A stretch of DNA of 64,000 nucleotides from Prochlorococcus sp. RS04. GTDB lineage: Bacteria > Cyanobacteriota > Cyanobacteriia > PCC-6307 > Cyanobiaceae. The translations under genes and the position numbers were made by a program. Within the stretch, counting starts at the first letter, position 1. Each line of letters starts with the position of its first letter. The DNA is taken from positions 62,001 to 126,000 of the forward strand of contig NZ_CP018346.1 of the NCBI RefSeq assembly GCF_001989455.1, read 5' to 3'. Below, one piece after another: positions 24,955 to 35,245 of this stretch. The notes under the pieces are model-generated. The model was given only the letters and a program-made list of their open reading frames with translations, did no database searches and was not told the DNA's origin.

Positions 24955-26571
24955 TTGGAATTAATTTCAAAAAAATCAATATTGATTATTGCTCCAAGCT
25001 TAATAGCAGAATCTTTATCGCTTAAGTTAACATCACTAGACCAAAATTTAGAAATTAATTTTAATAATGGAACAGGTGATAAAACTCCAGATTTAGTTAT
25101 ATGGAATGTTCTTAATTTCCAATCAGAAGATCTTGTAAGGTTAGAGTTTTTAAAATTAAGAGAAAGATATGATGAGTCAAAGTTTCTTATAATTCTCTCT
25201 GGCGAACTTGTTTATGAAGCAAATAACCCTCCATCGTTAAATGCTGAAGGTTTTCTTTTAAATCCCAGTGCAGAAAAAGTTCTTGAATCTATTGATACCA
25301 TTTTAAATGGAGGAAGGGTATTTGATATTGAAAATAATTCCCGAGTTCAATTAAACAAAAATAAGCCTCTCTCTTTTAGTCAAAAAATTCTAACTTCAGG
25401 TCTTAAACAAATCGATTCTGAAATTAATCATATATTCAAATATGTCAACTCTGATTCAACACCAGAATTTTATAAATTCATTTTAAAAGGAAGATTAAGA
25501 GAACTTATTACTGCAAAATCTTTTCTAATTTTCTTATGGGGTAATTCACTAGAACTTTATACAGAGGCGGTTTACACTGAAAATAAAATTAATCTTGAAA
25601 ATAAGAACACTGTTTTCATAAAAGATAAAAACACCGCAGAAATATGGAATTTGATTTTAGATAGACTAAAAGAAAGGTATAGCTCAACTAACTTACAAGT
25701 TGAATTTAATAATTCATCATTAATTCTCTCTGGAATAAAAAAAGAATTCATTTCGCGACTAATTTGCAAAATGTTAGATGAGTTAGATAATTTAGTAAAA
25801 AATATTAAGGAAAACTATAAGGAGAAAGATTTTAAAGATGATTTAGATTCTCTTATAAAAGAACTTAAAGTTAATACAATTTCAAATATCACAGACAGTT
25901 ATTTTCGATTAAAAAAAGGAGGCGAATCTATTTCAATAAATGATTTTATCTATAGTGAGGTAAGTTGCGAAGAGATAGATAGAGAATCACATGAATCAAT
26001 AATGTTTATTGAGCCAATTATTAAAAATGAAGCTCTTGACTATGATGGGAAATTACTCCCTCTATATGAAACAGAATCGTTTTTGATCCTCGAAAATATA
26101 ATTTCAAATTGGACAATAAGGAACTGTAATTTATTAGCCTCTGAAATCTTTAATATTTGTTCTTCTTGGCCTGAATTAAGAACTGTACTTATAAATCCCG
26201 AATTACAATCGACAAGAAATTTTGAAAGATTTAGAAATAATATTAATAACTACAATCGCTGGCATGACTATATTTATATGCCTATCTATTTGTATGAGAG
26301 TAAACGAGAATATATTGATATTATTGATAAAAAATTTACCCGTTACTTTAAAAATGAAAATAGGGAGAAAGAATTAGAGAATCTAGAATGGCTACAAAAA
26401 CAAGTTACATTGTTAGTTGAGATAAGAGATGCAGTAGCACCGCAGTTAGAAGTTGCTGTAAAATATATCGGTAATCTTTTTGTAACTTTCCTTACAAAGG
26501 TCGTTGGCAAAGCTATTGGTTTAGTGGGGAAAGGAATCCTTCAAGGATTAGGAAGATCAAGTTCAAAGTAA
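24955..26571 (+). CDS. DUF3685 / Ycf55-like protein
   Basis: 538 aa. The N-terminal ~120 residues resemble a receiver-like fold (ILIIAPSLIAESL, then alternating strands and helices), but no phosphoacceptor motif is evident. The remainder, with the WHDYIYMPIYLYESKREY block and a C-terminal GKAIGLVGKGILQGLGRSS, is like the Ycf55/DUF3685 family of cyanobacteria and algal plastids, whose function is unknown. TTG start. It begins a packed run of ten co-directional genes ending at leuB. Confidence 0.65.
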   Translation: MELISKKSILIIAPSLIAESLSLKLTSLDQNLEINFNNGTGDKTPDLVIWNVLNFQSEDLVRLEFLKLRERYDESKFLIILSGELVYEANNPPSLNAEGFLLNPSAEKVLESIDTILNGGRVFDIENNSRVQLNKNKPLSFSQKILTSGLKQIDSEINHIFKYVNSDSTPEFYKFILKGRLRELITAKSFLIFLWGNSLELYTEAVYTENKINLENKNTVFIKDKNTAEIWNLILDRLKERYSSTNLQVEFNNSSLILSGIKKEFISRLICKMLDELDNLVKNIKENYKEKDFKDDLDSLIKELKVNTISNITDSYFRLKKGGESISINDFIYSEVSCEEIDRESHESIMFIEPIIKNEALDYDGKLLPLYETESFLILENIISNWTIRNCNLLASEIFNICSSWPELRTVLINPELQSTRNFERFRNNINNYNRWHDYIYMPIYLYESKREYIDIIDKKFTRYFKNENREKELENLEWLQKQVTLLVEIRDAVAPQLEVAVKYIGNLFVTFLTKVVGKAIGLVGKGILQGLGRSSSK

Positions 26572-26585
26572 GTTTTTAAACTTTA

Positions 26586-27134
26586 ATGAAAATAATTCAA
26601 TGGATCCTAATAGCATTAATTTTCTTAAGTCCATATAAAGCAAATGCATCTAGAGATTCTGATAGTTACGATGGCAACATCTTTCCTATATACGCGGGAA
26701 ATGGGGCAATAGTTCCTCCCCAGACAACTCTTCAGGAATCATTAAAAAATAAAAGAGTAGCAGTTTTATTTTTTTATCTTGACGATAGCTCAGATAGTAA
26801 AGCTATGGCTCCGATAATATCTGGTTTAGATTTGATATGGAGAAATAATATAGATATAATTGCTCTAACTACTGATGAATTACAGGATAAAGAAAAGTCT
26901 GATCTTAGAAATGAACCTAATTATTATTGGAACGGATTAATTCCACAAACCGTGATTTTAAATAGCGATGGTGAAGTTAAATTTGATGAAAATGGAATGA
27001 TTAATATCGATGAATTAAACAAAGTTATAGGAGAACTAAAAGGAATTAATATAGAAGATACGACATTTTCTGTAGAGAGTTTTAATGAATACAACAGTAT
27101 CATTTCTGAAAAAAAAGATAAAAACAAAAATTAA
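26586..27134 (+). CDS. Exported thioredoxin-fold protein without cysteines
   Basis: 182 aa with a 22-residue signal peptide (cleavage near ANAS) and then a thioredoxin-like fold: RVAVLFFYLDDSSDSKAMAP at the place of the active site and the cis-Pro region LIPQTVILN. There is no Cys anywhere in the protein, so it cannot act as a dithiol oxidoreductase. It resembles a family in cyanobacteria linked to photosystem I accumulation (Slr1796-like); I give this with moderate confidence. Location: lumen or periplasm. Confidence 0.65.
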   Translation: MKIIQWILIALIFLSPYKANASRDSDSYDGNIFPIYAGNGAIVPPQTTLQESLKNKRVAVLFFYLDDSSDSKAMAPIISGLDLIWRNNIDIIALTTDELQDKEKSDLRNEPNYYWNGLIPQTVILNSDGEVKFDENGMINIDELNKVIGELKGINIEDTTFSVESFNEYNSIISEKKDKNKN

Positions 27135-27141
27135 TTAAAAA

Positions 27142-28308
27142 ATGATATTAATAAATATCCTCTTATTTCTTTTATTTTTTTTAATTCTTTCAGATTTATA
27201 TATTAAAAACTCACCCAAATCAAAATTAAATCTGGTACCTATAAATTATAAAATCAAAAAAAAAGATGGTTTAAACGAATTAATTATTGATTTAAAAATA
27301 ACTAATAAAAGTAAAACCAAAGAGACGATGGTATCTAATATAAATTTTGAATTAGATTTTTTTAAAAATAAAGGTAACGAATATTCCCAAAATTTTAATT
27401 ATCAAGAAGATATTTATATATATGAAAATAATAAAATTAAGAATTTAAATAATTACTGGCCAACAACAATTATCAAGTCAAATTCAGAATTATTTGTAAG
27501 AATCATATATAAATTTAGCAATAATAATTTTAGAAAAAAAATAAAATATTTATGGTTAAAAGTATTTTGGGAGAACTATGGACATTTTGGTATTTCAAAT
27601 AATGAGGATTGTTTTTTAATTAATTTAGATAGTCAAAAACAAAGGCCGAAAGAAGTTTCTGAAATTACTTTAAATAATAAATATAAAGCTTTTGCTATTA
27701 AAACTGATATACTTGGTTGCTTTGATAATCCAGTAAGTACTGTGATTGAATACTGCAAAGGAATTGTAGAAAAAAATGATATTTTAACAATCGGCGAGAG
27801 TCCGCTAGCGATTATGCAAAATAGATATATTTCCCCTAAAAATTTAGAATATAGTTTATTTTCGAAAGCTTTATGTTATTTTTTTCACCCTACAAGCAGT
27901 CTCGCAACAGCTTGCGGAATGCAATTATTAATAAATAGAATCGGAGTCACAAGAATAACCTTTGCACTATTAATTGGATTTCTCTTCAAATTATTTGGTA
28001 TTAAAGGTATGTTTTATAGGTTAACTGGTTCAGAATCATCCCTCATTGATGATATAAGCGGCACAGTTACACCTTACGACAAGAGTATAGTTATGGGTCC
28101 TCTCAATTCGGATTTATTTTGTAAGGAGGTCTCGAACTATCTAAATATAGATGTTGCTGTTGTCGATGTTAATGATCTTGGAGGTGTGAAAGTCTTAGCA
28201 AGTTCAAGTAAAAAAGTAAATAAAATACTTAAAAGAAACTTATTATCTAATCCAGCAGGCAATGGAGATGAAAAAACCCCTATAGTATTAATAAGAGAAA
28301 AAAAGTAA
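27142..28308 (+). CDS. CofE-like (F420-0:gamma-glutamyl ligase-related) protein
   Basis: 388 aa. An N-terminal membrane helix (ILINILLFLLFFLILSDLY) is followed by a poorly conserved segment of about 150 residues and a C-terminal region from about 190 that resembles CofE: KTDILGCFDNP, NDILTIGESPLAIMQNRY and VDVNDLGGVKVLASS. Cyanobacteria are not known to make coenzyme F420 by this route here, and no cof neighbour is seen, so the natural substrate is unknown. It abuts the next gene with no gap. Confidence 0.65.
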   Translation: MILINILLFLLFFLILSDLYIKNSPKSKLNLVPINYKIKKKDGLNELIIDLKITNKSKTKETMVSNINFELDFFKNKGNEYSQNFNYQEDIYIYENNKIKNLNNYWPTTIIKSNSELFVRIIYKFSNNNFRKKIKYLWLKVFWENYGHFGISNNEDCFLINLDSQKQRPKEVSEITLNNKYKAFAIKTDILGCFDNPVSTVIEYCKGIVEKNDILTIGESPLAIMQNRYISPKNLEYSLFSKALCYFFHPTSSLATACGMQLLINRIGVTRITFALLIGFLFKLFGIKGMFYRLTGSESSLIDDISGTVTPYDKSIVMGPLNSDLFCKEVSNYLNIDVAVVDVNDLGGVKVLASSSKKVNKILKRNLLSNPAGNGDEKTPIVLIREKK

Positions 28309-29364
28309 ATGAAAAAAGATACCTCTTATTCTTTTCAATCTAAAAAAGGAATGGAAGTAACTTTTGAAGAACTCCATATACGGCACATTAATCTTTTAAT
28401 AGATATTAAAAATAAGGAATTGAATAATTGGTTTTTAAAGATGGCAATTATCAATACCTTTGATGACTTAAAAATCTTCTTGAATAATCTTAAGAAAAAT
28501 AAAAATAAATGCATAATTGCTATATATGGAAACGAAATTATCGGTTATTTGAACATTTTCCCATTAAACAAAAAAGAGACTTGCTTAAAAATATCTAAGC
28601 CCAAGTTGATAAATAGCAAGTCTTCTTTAACCGATAAACAATTAACTTTAGGATTGATAAAAAAATCTATCTCAATAAAAGAAACCAAAACTTCAAGTTG
28701 GATAATTAATTCAGATATAAATAATGTTGACCTCATATCAAACTCAAGAGAATTAGGCTTTCAACCTTTAGGAGAGATAATCCTTTGGGATGGATCTGAT
28801 CTAAATAAACCTAACAATCAAAATACAAATGCCTATACATTAATTAATGAATTCCAAAACATAAATAAACAAAATATATTAAAAATAGTTAATTTCATAA
28901 GATCAAATCAATCTCCCTTAATAAGAAATATTTTAGATTTTGATCAAGAGGATATTCTTAAAAGAAATAACTCTAAGAGTGGTGCCTTAATATATGAAAA
29001 TTCAGTTTTATGTACAATTTTAAAAGATATTAATTATCAAAAAGAAGAAATTTATACTTTAACTATAAGTAGATATTGGGATGAGAGATTCAATTCAATT
29101 TTAAAAGAATTTATAAAAAGATTTTTTGAAAAATCACCTGTTTCATATTTAAAAACCTATAAAGAAAATTCTCAATTAAATGTTTTTCTCGAAGAGTGTA
29201 ATATCAAAGAAAAAAATCAAGAAATAATTCTTATTAGGAACACAATAATTAAGAATGAGTCCAAACAAGTAAATATAATAAATCAATCTTTGGAATCAAT
29301 CTTTGAAAAATTAAGTCCTCAAGGTAATCCATATCCATCTCCTTTTCCATTAAAAACAAAGTGA
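28309..29364 (+). CDS. GNAT-like hypothetical protein
   Basis: 351 aa. The first half has a GNAT-like pattern ([15 protein letters not shown], then helices, and [20 protein letters not shown]), suggesting an N-acetyltransferase fold, but the acetyl-CoA loop is not typical. The C-terminal part repeats a similar strand-helix layout and ends [13 protein letters not shown]. Starts immediately after the CofE-like gene and overlaps ruvX by 4 bases, so coupled. The function is not established. Confidence 0.55.
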   Translation: MKKDTSYSFQSKKGMEVTFEELHIRHINLLIDIKNKELNNWFLKMAIINTFDDLKIFLNNLKKNKNKCIIAIYGNEIIGYLNIFPLNKKETCLKISKPKLINSKSSLTDKQLTLGLIKKSISIKETKTSSWIINSDINNVDLISNSRELGFQPLGEIILWDGSDLNKPNNQNTNAYTLINEFQNINKQNILKIVNFIRSNQSPLIRNILDFDQEDILKRNNSKSGALIYENSVLCTILKDINYQKEEIYTLTISRYWDERFNSILKEFIKRFFEKSPVSYLKTYKENSQLNVFLEECNIKEKNQEIILIRNTIIKNESKQVNIINQSLESIFEKLSPQGNPYPSPFPLKTK

Positions 29365-29822
29365 AATTTTGCAAACCCCAACCCAAGTCAATTTTGAGTT
29401 TGGATATAGGTACCAAAAGAATAGGATTAGCTTATTGTGATCCCCTCTGCATAACATCAAATATACTTCCAGCAGTGAAACGATTTGAAAATAATCAAGA
29501 GATTAAAATCATTAGAAATTATATAAATGAATTTAATTTGACTGGTTTTATCGTGGGTATACCGCTAGATGAGAAAGGTCAAATGACCACTCAAGCTATT
29601 GACTGTAAAAATTACGGTAAATTACTTTCAAATGAATTAAAGCTTCCATTTTCTTATGTCAACGAACATAGTTCAACTTGGGAATCTTCAGAAAGATTTG
29701 GTATAAAAAAAGATAAATCCGGATTGATTGATAGTTTTTCAGCAAAAATAATACTTGAACAATGGATCGAAGAAGGTCCTGAATTAGAAGAAATAGCTGG
29801 TAAACGTCAGATAAAATATTAG
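29361..29822 (+). CDS. yqgF: Putative pre-16S rRNA nuclease YqgF (RuvX-like)
   Basis: 153 aa RNase H-like fold protein. The N-terminal [16 protein letters not shown] carries the first catalytic Asp, and [10 protein letters not shown] plus [16 protein letters not shown] the other conserved acids. The family processes the 5' end of 16S rRNA and was also named as a Holliday junction resolvase homologue. GTG start overlapping the previous gene by 4 bases. Confidence 0.9.
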   Translation: MKFCKPQPKSILSLDIGTKRIGLAYCDPLCITSNILPAVKRFENNQEIKIIRNYINEFNLTGFIVGIPLDEKGQMTTQAIDCKNYGKLLSNELKLPFSYVNEHSSTWESSERFGIKKDKSGLIDSFSAKIILEQWIEEGPELEEIAGKRQIKY

Positions 29823-29848
29823 TATTAAAAAGGATAGATAATTTTTAA

Positions 29849-30385
29849 ATGAAAGAAGCCAATTCAAATGATAATTATGATGCACAGACTCTTTTATTAA
29901 ATGACTCAAATGGAAACGAGCTATTTTGTTATCTTGAACAATTAGTAAGTGTTGAAGGCCAAGAATATGCTTTATTAACCCCAGTTGATACTCCAGTAAG
30001 TCTTTTTAAGATAAATGAAAAAGATGAACCTGAACTGATTGAGAAAATAGATAAAAATGAACAAATACTAAAAAATGCTGAAGCAGTCCTTCAAGAACAT
30101 GATTTAAGACTTATCAGGTCAGCAGTTACATTAACAGTATCAGGAGAACTTGAAGAACCAATTTACGATGAATTAGAAGAAGATTACGTCGATGATGATA
30201 GTGAGAGTTATGAATTGCTCGTTAACTTTAATCTTTTTGACCAAGAATATGGCTTATATATACCACTAGATCCTTTTTTTATTGTTGGTAAATTAAAAGA
30301 CAATGGTGCCTTATTAGTTGAGGATGATGAGTTCGATAAAATTCAACCTTTGATTGAAACTGAGCTTGAAAAAAGTAGTTCTTAA
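29849..30385 (+). CDS. DUF3727-containing protein
   Basis: 178 aa, strongly acidic, with two similar halves: N-terminal block LLNDSNGNELFCYLEQLVSVEGQEYALLTP and a C-terminal block LLVNFNLFDQEYGLYIPLDPFF. This matches DUF3727 proteins of cyanobacteria and plastids, whose role is unknown. Lies 26 bases after yqgF and 5 bases before the HAD gene. Confidence 0.75.
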   Translation: MKEANSNDNYDAQTLLLNDSNGNELFCYLEQLVSVEGQEYALLTPVDTPVSLFKINEKDEPELIEKIDKNEQILKNAEAVLQEHDLRLIRSAVTLTVSGELEEPIYDELEEDYVDDDSESYELLVNFNLFDQEYGLYIPLDPFFIVGKLKDNGALLVEDDEFDKIQPLIETELEKSSS

Positions 30386-30390
30386 ATTAA

Positions 30391-30885
30391 ATGAGATCTA
30401 TCCTAAATGTCAATTGGGATTCAAACTTACCAATATATAATATTTCTCAATCTGAGTTGCAAAAAAAAGGAATTAATTCTTTATTGCTAGACGTGGATGG
30501 GACTCTAGTAAATAGAAAATCAAATATGATCCCAAAAGCTGTAAAAAATTGGATCATAGAATCTAAAAAACTTTTCTCCTTATATCTAATAAGTAATAAT
30601 CCATCAAAAAAAAGAATCGAAAAAATAGCGAAAGAATTAAATTTAAGGTATAAATACAATGCATCAAAACCTAGAAAAAAAGTAACTTTGTCTGCTATCA
30701 AAGAAATTGGCAGAGAGCCAAAAAATATAGCCATTATTGGCGACAGAATTTTTACAGATATTATTGTTGGTAATAGATGTAATATAAAAACAATATTAGT
30801 TAAGAGATTAAATAGAGATGGCCTGCCTATAAAATTTAATTTAACTTTGACAATAGAAAAATTAATTTCTCATTTTATAAAATGA
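30391..30885 (+). CDS. HAD-family phosphatase, YqeG type
   Basis: 164 aa with HAD motif [13 protein letters not shown] (nucleophile Asp and the second Asp), motif II Ser in YLISNN, and motif III/IV around [13 protein letters not shown]. Family YqeG/PGPMT1 subclass IIIA; plant and yeast relatives are phosphatidylglycerophosphate phosphatases. If the same holds here, it would be the next step after pgsA, which lies 7 kb upstream. Overlaps proB by 4 bases. Confidence 0.8.
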   Translation: MRSILNVNWDSNLPIYNISQSELQKKGINSLLLDVDGTLVNRKSNMIPKAVKNWIIESKKLFSLYLISNNPSKKRIEKIAKELNLRYKYNASKPRKKVTLSAIKEIGREPKNIAIIGDRIFTDIIVGNRCNIKTILVKRLNRDGLPIKFNLTLTIEKLISHFIK

Positions 30886-31964
30886 AAACTTGGGTTATAA
30901 AAATTGGTACTAGTATTTTAAGAGGAACAGAGGAAACATCTACAGAAGAAGTTATTGAAAACCTTTCTAGATCCTTTACAAGTTTTCTTTCAAAAGGAAA
31001 CAAGTTAATTTTAGTAACTAGTGGAGCCGTTGGATTAGGCTGCCAAAAGTTAAATATTAAAACAAGACCAAATGATTTAAGTACACTTCAAGCTACTGCT
31101 GCAGTAGGTCAAGTTAATTTAATGTCCTTATACGATAAAGTATTTAATAAATTAGGTCTTAATATTGCTCAAATTTTAATAACTAAAGCTGATTTCAATT
31201 CACGAGAATCCTTTAATAACGCTTCTAAAACTTTAAAAAGATTAATCGATTTGAATGTTATTCCAATAGTAAATGAAAATGATACCGTAGCAAATGAAGA
31301 GCTTAAATATGGAGATAATGATACCCTCTCTGCTTTAGTTGCCTTGGCTATAAATGCTAACAAGCTTATTTTATTAACCGATATTGAAAATCTATACTCA
31401 AAAGATCCACGTAATAATAAAGATGCGCAACCTATTAAAGAAGTTCATAATAGTGAATTAAAGGAAATTAAAGATAAAAATATTCTAAACTCAAATAATG
31501 AGTGGGGAACAGGAGGAATTTCTACAAAATTAATTTCTGCAGAAATTGCAACAAAAGGAGGAGTCGAAGTCCAACTAGTTGATGGAACTAATAAAAAAAA
31601 CTTAATTGAAATATTTAATGATAATAAAATTGGAACTTTATTTTATCCAGTAGAAAAACCTATTGGAAACAAAAAAAGTTGGCTTTCACACGCAATTCAA
31701 ACAGTAGGGAAAATTACTTTAGATGAAGGCGCTTCTTTTGCAATTAAAAAAAAAGGTGCCTCACTTTTAGCGGTTGGTGTTAAGAATGTAGAAGGAAACT
31801 TTACGATTAATCAGGCAGTTAAAATCGTAAATACAAATGATAAAGAAGTTGCAAAAGGTTTAGTATCAATAAGTAGCGACAAATTAAGAAGTATCTTAAA
31901 TAATAAAGAAAATAACAACTCCTCGATAATTGTCGTTCATAGAGATGTTCTTGCTCTCTCTTAG
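30882..31964 (+). CDS. proB: Glutamate 5-kinase
   Basis: First step of proline synthesis, 360 aa. N-terminal amino-acid-kinase domain ([35 protein letters not shown]) and a C-terminal PUA domain from about residue 270, starting after the [10 protein letters not shown]-like segment. Standard length for the two-domain form. Starts 4 bases inside the HAD gene. Confidence 0.97.
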   Translation: MKTWVIKIGTSILRGTEETSTEEVIENLSRSFTSFLSKGNKLILVTSGAVGLGCQKLNIKTRPNDLSTLQATAAVGQVNLMSLYDKVFNKLGLNIAQILITKADFNSRESFNNASKTLKRLIDLNVIPIVNENDTVANEELKYGDNDTLSALVALAINANKLILLTDIENLYSKDPRNNKDAQPIKEVHNSELKEIKDKNILNSNNEWGTGGISTKLISAEIATKGGVEVQLVDGTNKKNLIEIFNDNKIGTLFYPVEKPIGNKKSWLSHAIQTVGKITLDEGASFAIKKKGASLLAVGVKNVEGNFTINQAVKIVNTNDKEVAKGLVSISSDKLRSILNNKENNNSSIIVVHRDVLALS

Positions 31965-31983
31965 AAAAAATTAAAACTGAAAA

Positions 31984-33018
31984 ATGCTTTTAAGTGATTT
32001 AGTTGATCTAATAAAAAAAGGAAATTCAAATTTTATTAGTGCCAATATTTTCGAAGATTTAAATATAGATGATGCTGCCTCATTAGAGGCTGCAGTTAAA
32101 CATCAAATATCTTTTTTAGAAGAAAATAATATACTTAAAGAAAAATTAGATCAAACTAAAGCATCAGCAATAATAACTACTAACAACGATGAAATCGTTA
32201 GTGCCCTAAAAAAACTCAATATATCTAACATAATCGTTAAAAATCCAAGAATTGCATTTGCAGAAGTATTGGATTATTTATATAAAACTATCAATTTCAA
32301 ACCAGGAATTCATGACTCAGCAGTTATAGATAAAACAGCAATAATTGGAGCAGATTGCCATATTGGACCTAATGTCTATATTGGGGAAAATACAGTAATT
32401 GGAGACAATAATCATATTCTTCCTGGATCATCAATTTTAGGCAATGTTCAAATAGGAAATAATAATATAATTCATCCAAATTGTGTTATTTACGAAAATA
32501 CCACTCTAAAAAATAATTGTGTAATTAATTCAAATTCTGTTATTGGATCAGAGGGATTTGGTTTTATTCCTGAAAATGGCAAATGGGTAAAGATGCCGCA
32601 AAAAGGTGGTGTAAAAATAATGAGTTTTGTAGAAATTGGAACTAATTGTTGTATTGATAGACCCGCAGTTGGATTTACTTTTATTGATGAGGGAACAAAG
32701 TTGGATAATTTAATACAAATAGGTCATGGCGTAAAAATTGGAAAGAATTGTGCATTTGCAGCTCAAGTTGGTATCGCTGGAGGCGCAAATATTGGAGATG
32801 GTGTTATTTTGGCAGGGCAAGTAGGAGTCAATAATAGAGTAAAAGTTGGTAATAATGTCATTGCGAGTTCAAAATGCGGAATCCATTGTGACATTGAAGA
32901 TGGCAAGGTAATAAGTGGTTTCCCCGCGATGGAAAATAAATCATGGCTAAGGAGTTCAAGTATATTTAAAAAATTACCAGAATTAGCAAAAAAACTTAGA
33001 CAATTAGACAAGCAATAA
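31984..33018 (+). CDS. lpxD: UDP-3-O-(acyl)glucosamine N-acyltransferase
   Basis: Third step of lipid A synthesis, 344 aa. N-terminal domain followed by the left-handed beta-helix of hexapeptide repeats (from about residue 105: TAIIGADCHIGPNVYIG...), with the catalytic His248 in QIGHGVKIG. The presence fits a Gram-negative outer membrane. Between proB and leuB in the same packed run. Confidence 0.95.
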   Translation: MLLSDLVDLIKKGNSNFISANIFEDLNIDDAASLEAAVKHQISFLEENNILKEKLDQTKASAIITTNNDEIVSALKKLNISNIIVKNPRIAFAEVLDYLYKTINFKPGIHDSAVIDKTAIIGADCHIGPNVYIGENTVIGDNNHILPGSSILGNVQIGNNNIIHPNCVIYENTTLKNNCVINSNSVIGSEGFGFIPENGKWVKMPQKGGVKIMSFVEIGTNCCIDRPAVGFTFIDEGTKLDNLIQIGHGVKIGKNCAFAAQVGIAGGANIGDGVILAGQVGVNNRVKVGNNVIASSKCGIHCDIEDGKVISGFPAMENKSWLRSSSIFKKLPELAKKLRQLDKQ

Positions 33019-33046
33019 TTTATTGTTCTATTAAACAAAAATTTAA

Positions 33047-34120
33047 ATGAAGAAATATAAGATTGTTTTATTGTCAGGAGATGGAATTGGACCAGAGATT
33101 TCAGAAGTTTCAAAAAAAGTTTTAAAAAAGCTTTCAAAAAATCATAATTTCGATATTGAGATTATTGAAAAATTATTTGGAGGGATAGCGTATGAAAAAT
33201 ATGGTACTCCTGCTCCAGATGAGACACTAGAACAATGTAAAAAAAGTGACGCAGTACTTTTAGCATGTGTTGGAGATATTAAATATGATTCTCTTGCAAG
33301 AGAATTAAGGCCAGAAAGTGGGTTACTAAAGTTAAGATCTGCCCTAAACCTTTTCGCAAATATCAGGCCTGTCAAAATAAGAAAATCTCTATTAGATGCA
33401 AGTACATTAAAAAAAGAAATCGTTGAGCATGTAGATCTTATTGTTGTAAGAGAATTAATAGGAGGAATTTATTTTGGGAAACCAAGAGGACACATAACAA
33501 ATACAAAAATCCCAAAAGCTTTCAATACGATGATCTATGATTCAACTGAAATAGAAAGAATAACCGAAATAGCAATAAAAATTGCTAACCAAAGAAATAA
33601 AAAAATATGTTCTGTTGATAAATCAAACGTTCTTGAGGTTAGTCAATTGTGGAGAGATACAGTTTTAAATATCACCTCAAAAGATAAAAATATATCCCTA
33701 AGCAATATGTATGTTGATAATGCAGCAATGCAATTAGTTAGAGATCCTAGTCAATTTGATGTGATTTTAACTAGTAATTTATTTGGAGATATATTAAGCG
33801 ATTTAGCCGCAATGTTAACTGGTTCTATTGGTATGCTTCCATCTGCTTCTTTAAACAATAATGGCCCAGGCGTTTTTGAACCTGTTCATGGTTCGGCTCC
33901 TGATATAGCTGGTAAAAACATAGCTAATCCTATTGCAATGCTTTTATCTGCTTCCATGATGTTAAAAATTGGATTAAATGAAGAAGAAGCTGCAGAAAAT
34001 TTAGAAACTGCCATTGATAAAGTTTTATCAAAAGGATTTAGAACAGCAGATTTAGCTGATGGGTCTACTGAAGTTTTATCTTGCAGTGAAATCGGAGATA
34101 AAATAATGGATGAAATTTAA
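33047..34120 (+). CDS. leuB: 3-isopropylmalate dehydrogenase
   Basis: Leucine biosynthesis enzyme, 357 aa. The beta-decarboxylating dehydrogenase family motifs are present: GDGIGPEI at 10-17, RVVRELIGG-like substrate loop (VVRELIGGIYFG), NLFGDILSDLAAMLTGSIGMLPSASL, and the NAD-binding segment VHGSAPDIAGKNIANP. Last gene of the co-directional run, followed by a 89-base AT-rich gap. Confidence 0.97.
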   Translation: MKKYKIVLLSGDGIGPEISEVSKKVLKKLSKNHNFDIEIIEKLFGGIAYEKYGTPAPDETLEQCKKSDAVLLACVGDIKYDSLARELRPESGLLKLRSALNLFANIRPVKIRKSLLDASTLKKEIVEHVDLIVVRELIGGIYFGKPRGHITNTKIPKAFNTMIYDSTEIERITEIAIKIANQRNKKICSVDKSNVLEVSQLWRDTVLNITSKDKNISLSNMYVDNAAMQLVRDPSQFDVILTSNLFGDILSDLAAMLTGSIGMLPSASLNNNGPGVFEPVHGSAPDIAGKNIANPIAMLLSASMMLKIGLNEEEAAENLETAIDKVLSKGFRTADLADGSTEVLSCSEIGDKIMDEI

Positions 34121-34209
34121 AAAAAAATTAATAAATAAAAAAATATTTTTAAGTAAAACATAAAGTTGGCATATGACCTGTCAGAATCATTAGATATTGT
34201 TTTTTAAAA

Positions 34210-35106
34210 ATGTCAAAACGTCATCCAGTAGTTGCTGTAACAGGATCTTCAGGAGCAGGAACAAGTACAGTAAAAAGAGCCTTTGAGCATATTTTTGCCA
34301 GAGAAGATATTGTTCCCGCAGTTGTTGAAGGTGATAGTTACCACAGATTTGAAAGAATGCCTATGAAAAAAGCTATGGCAGACGCTCTTTCAAAAGGTGA
34401 AAATTTCTCACATTTTGGTCCAGAGGCTAATCTTTTTGACAAGCTAGAAGAACTTTTTAAAATCTATGGTGAAACTGGAGGAGGAAAGAAAAGATATTAT
34501 CTACATAGTCTTGAAGAAGCAGAAGAACATAATACAAGACTTGGGACATCCCTAGAACCTGGACAATTTACTCCATGGGAAGATATTCCTGAGGGAACAG
34601 ATGTACTTTTTTATGAAGGTTTGCATGGCGGGGTAGAAGGTGATGGATACAATGTTGCCTCTTATGCTGATCTACTTGTTGGAGTTGTTCCGATAACAAA
34701 TTTAGAGTGGATTCAAAAAATCCATAGAGATAACGCAGAAAGAGGTTACTCAGCGGAAACTATTGTAGATACTATATTGAGAAGAATGCCTGATTATATA
34801 AATCATATATGCCCACAATTCAGCAAAACCGATATTAATTTCCAAAGAATTCCCACAATTGACACTTCTAATCCTTTCATATGCAGGAATATCCCAACTC
34901 CTGATGAGAGCTTTGTGATCATACATTTCAGAAAAGGGGCAAGAGAGAAATGGGGGATTGATTTTCAATACTTGCTTGGAATGATTAATGATTCATTTAT
35001 GTCAAGTCCAACAAGTATCGTTGTAAATGGAGGAAAAATGGGATTCGCAATGGAACTAATTCTCACTCCAATAATTCATAAAATGATTGAGGAGAAAAAT
35101 AAATAA
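34210..35106 (+). CDS. prk: Phosphoribulokinase, class I (proteobacterial-type)
   Basis: Makes ribulose 1,5-bisphosphate in the Calvin cycle, 298 aa. The P-loop GSSGAGTST at 12-20 and the blocks FEHIFARE, LEWIQKIHRDNAERGYSAETIVD and INFQRIPTIDTSNPF match the class I enzymes of purple bacteria and alpha-cyanobacteria. The class II enzyme of most cyanobacteria and plants carries a Cys in the P-loop and a second regulatory Cys; neither is present here. So redox control through those cysteines is not possible. Confidence 0.93.
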   Translation: MSKRHPVVAVTGSSGAGTSTVKRAFEHIFAREDIVPAVVEGDSYHRFERMPMKKAMADALSKGENFSHFGPEANLFDKLEELFKIYGETGGGKKRYYLHSLEEAEEHNTRLGTSLEPGQFTPWEDIPEGTDVLFYEGLHGGVEGDGYNVASYADLLVGVVPITNLEWIQKIHRDNAERGYSAETIVDTILRRMPDYINHICPQFSKTDINFQRIPTIDTSNPFICRNIPTPDESFVIIHFRKGAREKWGIDFQYLLGMINDSFMSSPTSIVVNGGKMGFAMELILTPIIHKMIEEKNK

Positions 35107-35245
35107 TAATTAATTTTCGATTATCAACTTAAATCATTATTTTTTAATTTTGAGAAGTTTTTAATCTAGAGGATCTCAAATTTTTATATATCTTTCTTGA
35201 TAAAAGTACCTTACTTAGATTTAAATAGAAAAAACAGGTAACGTT

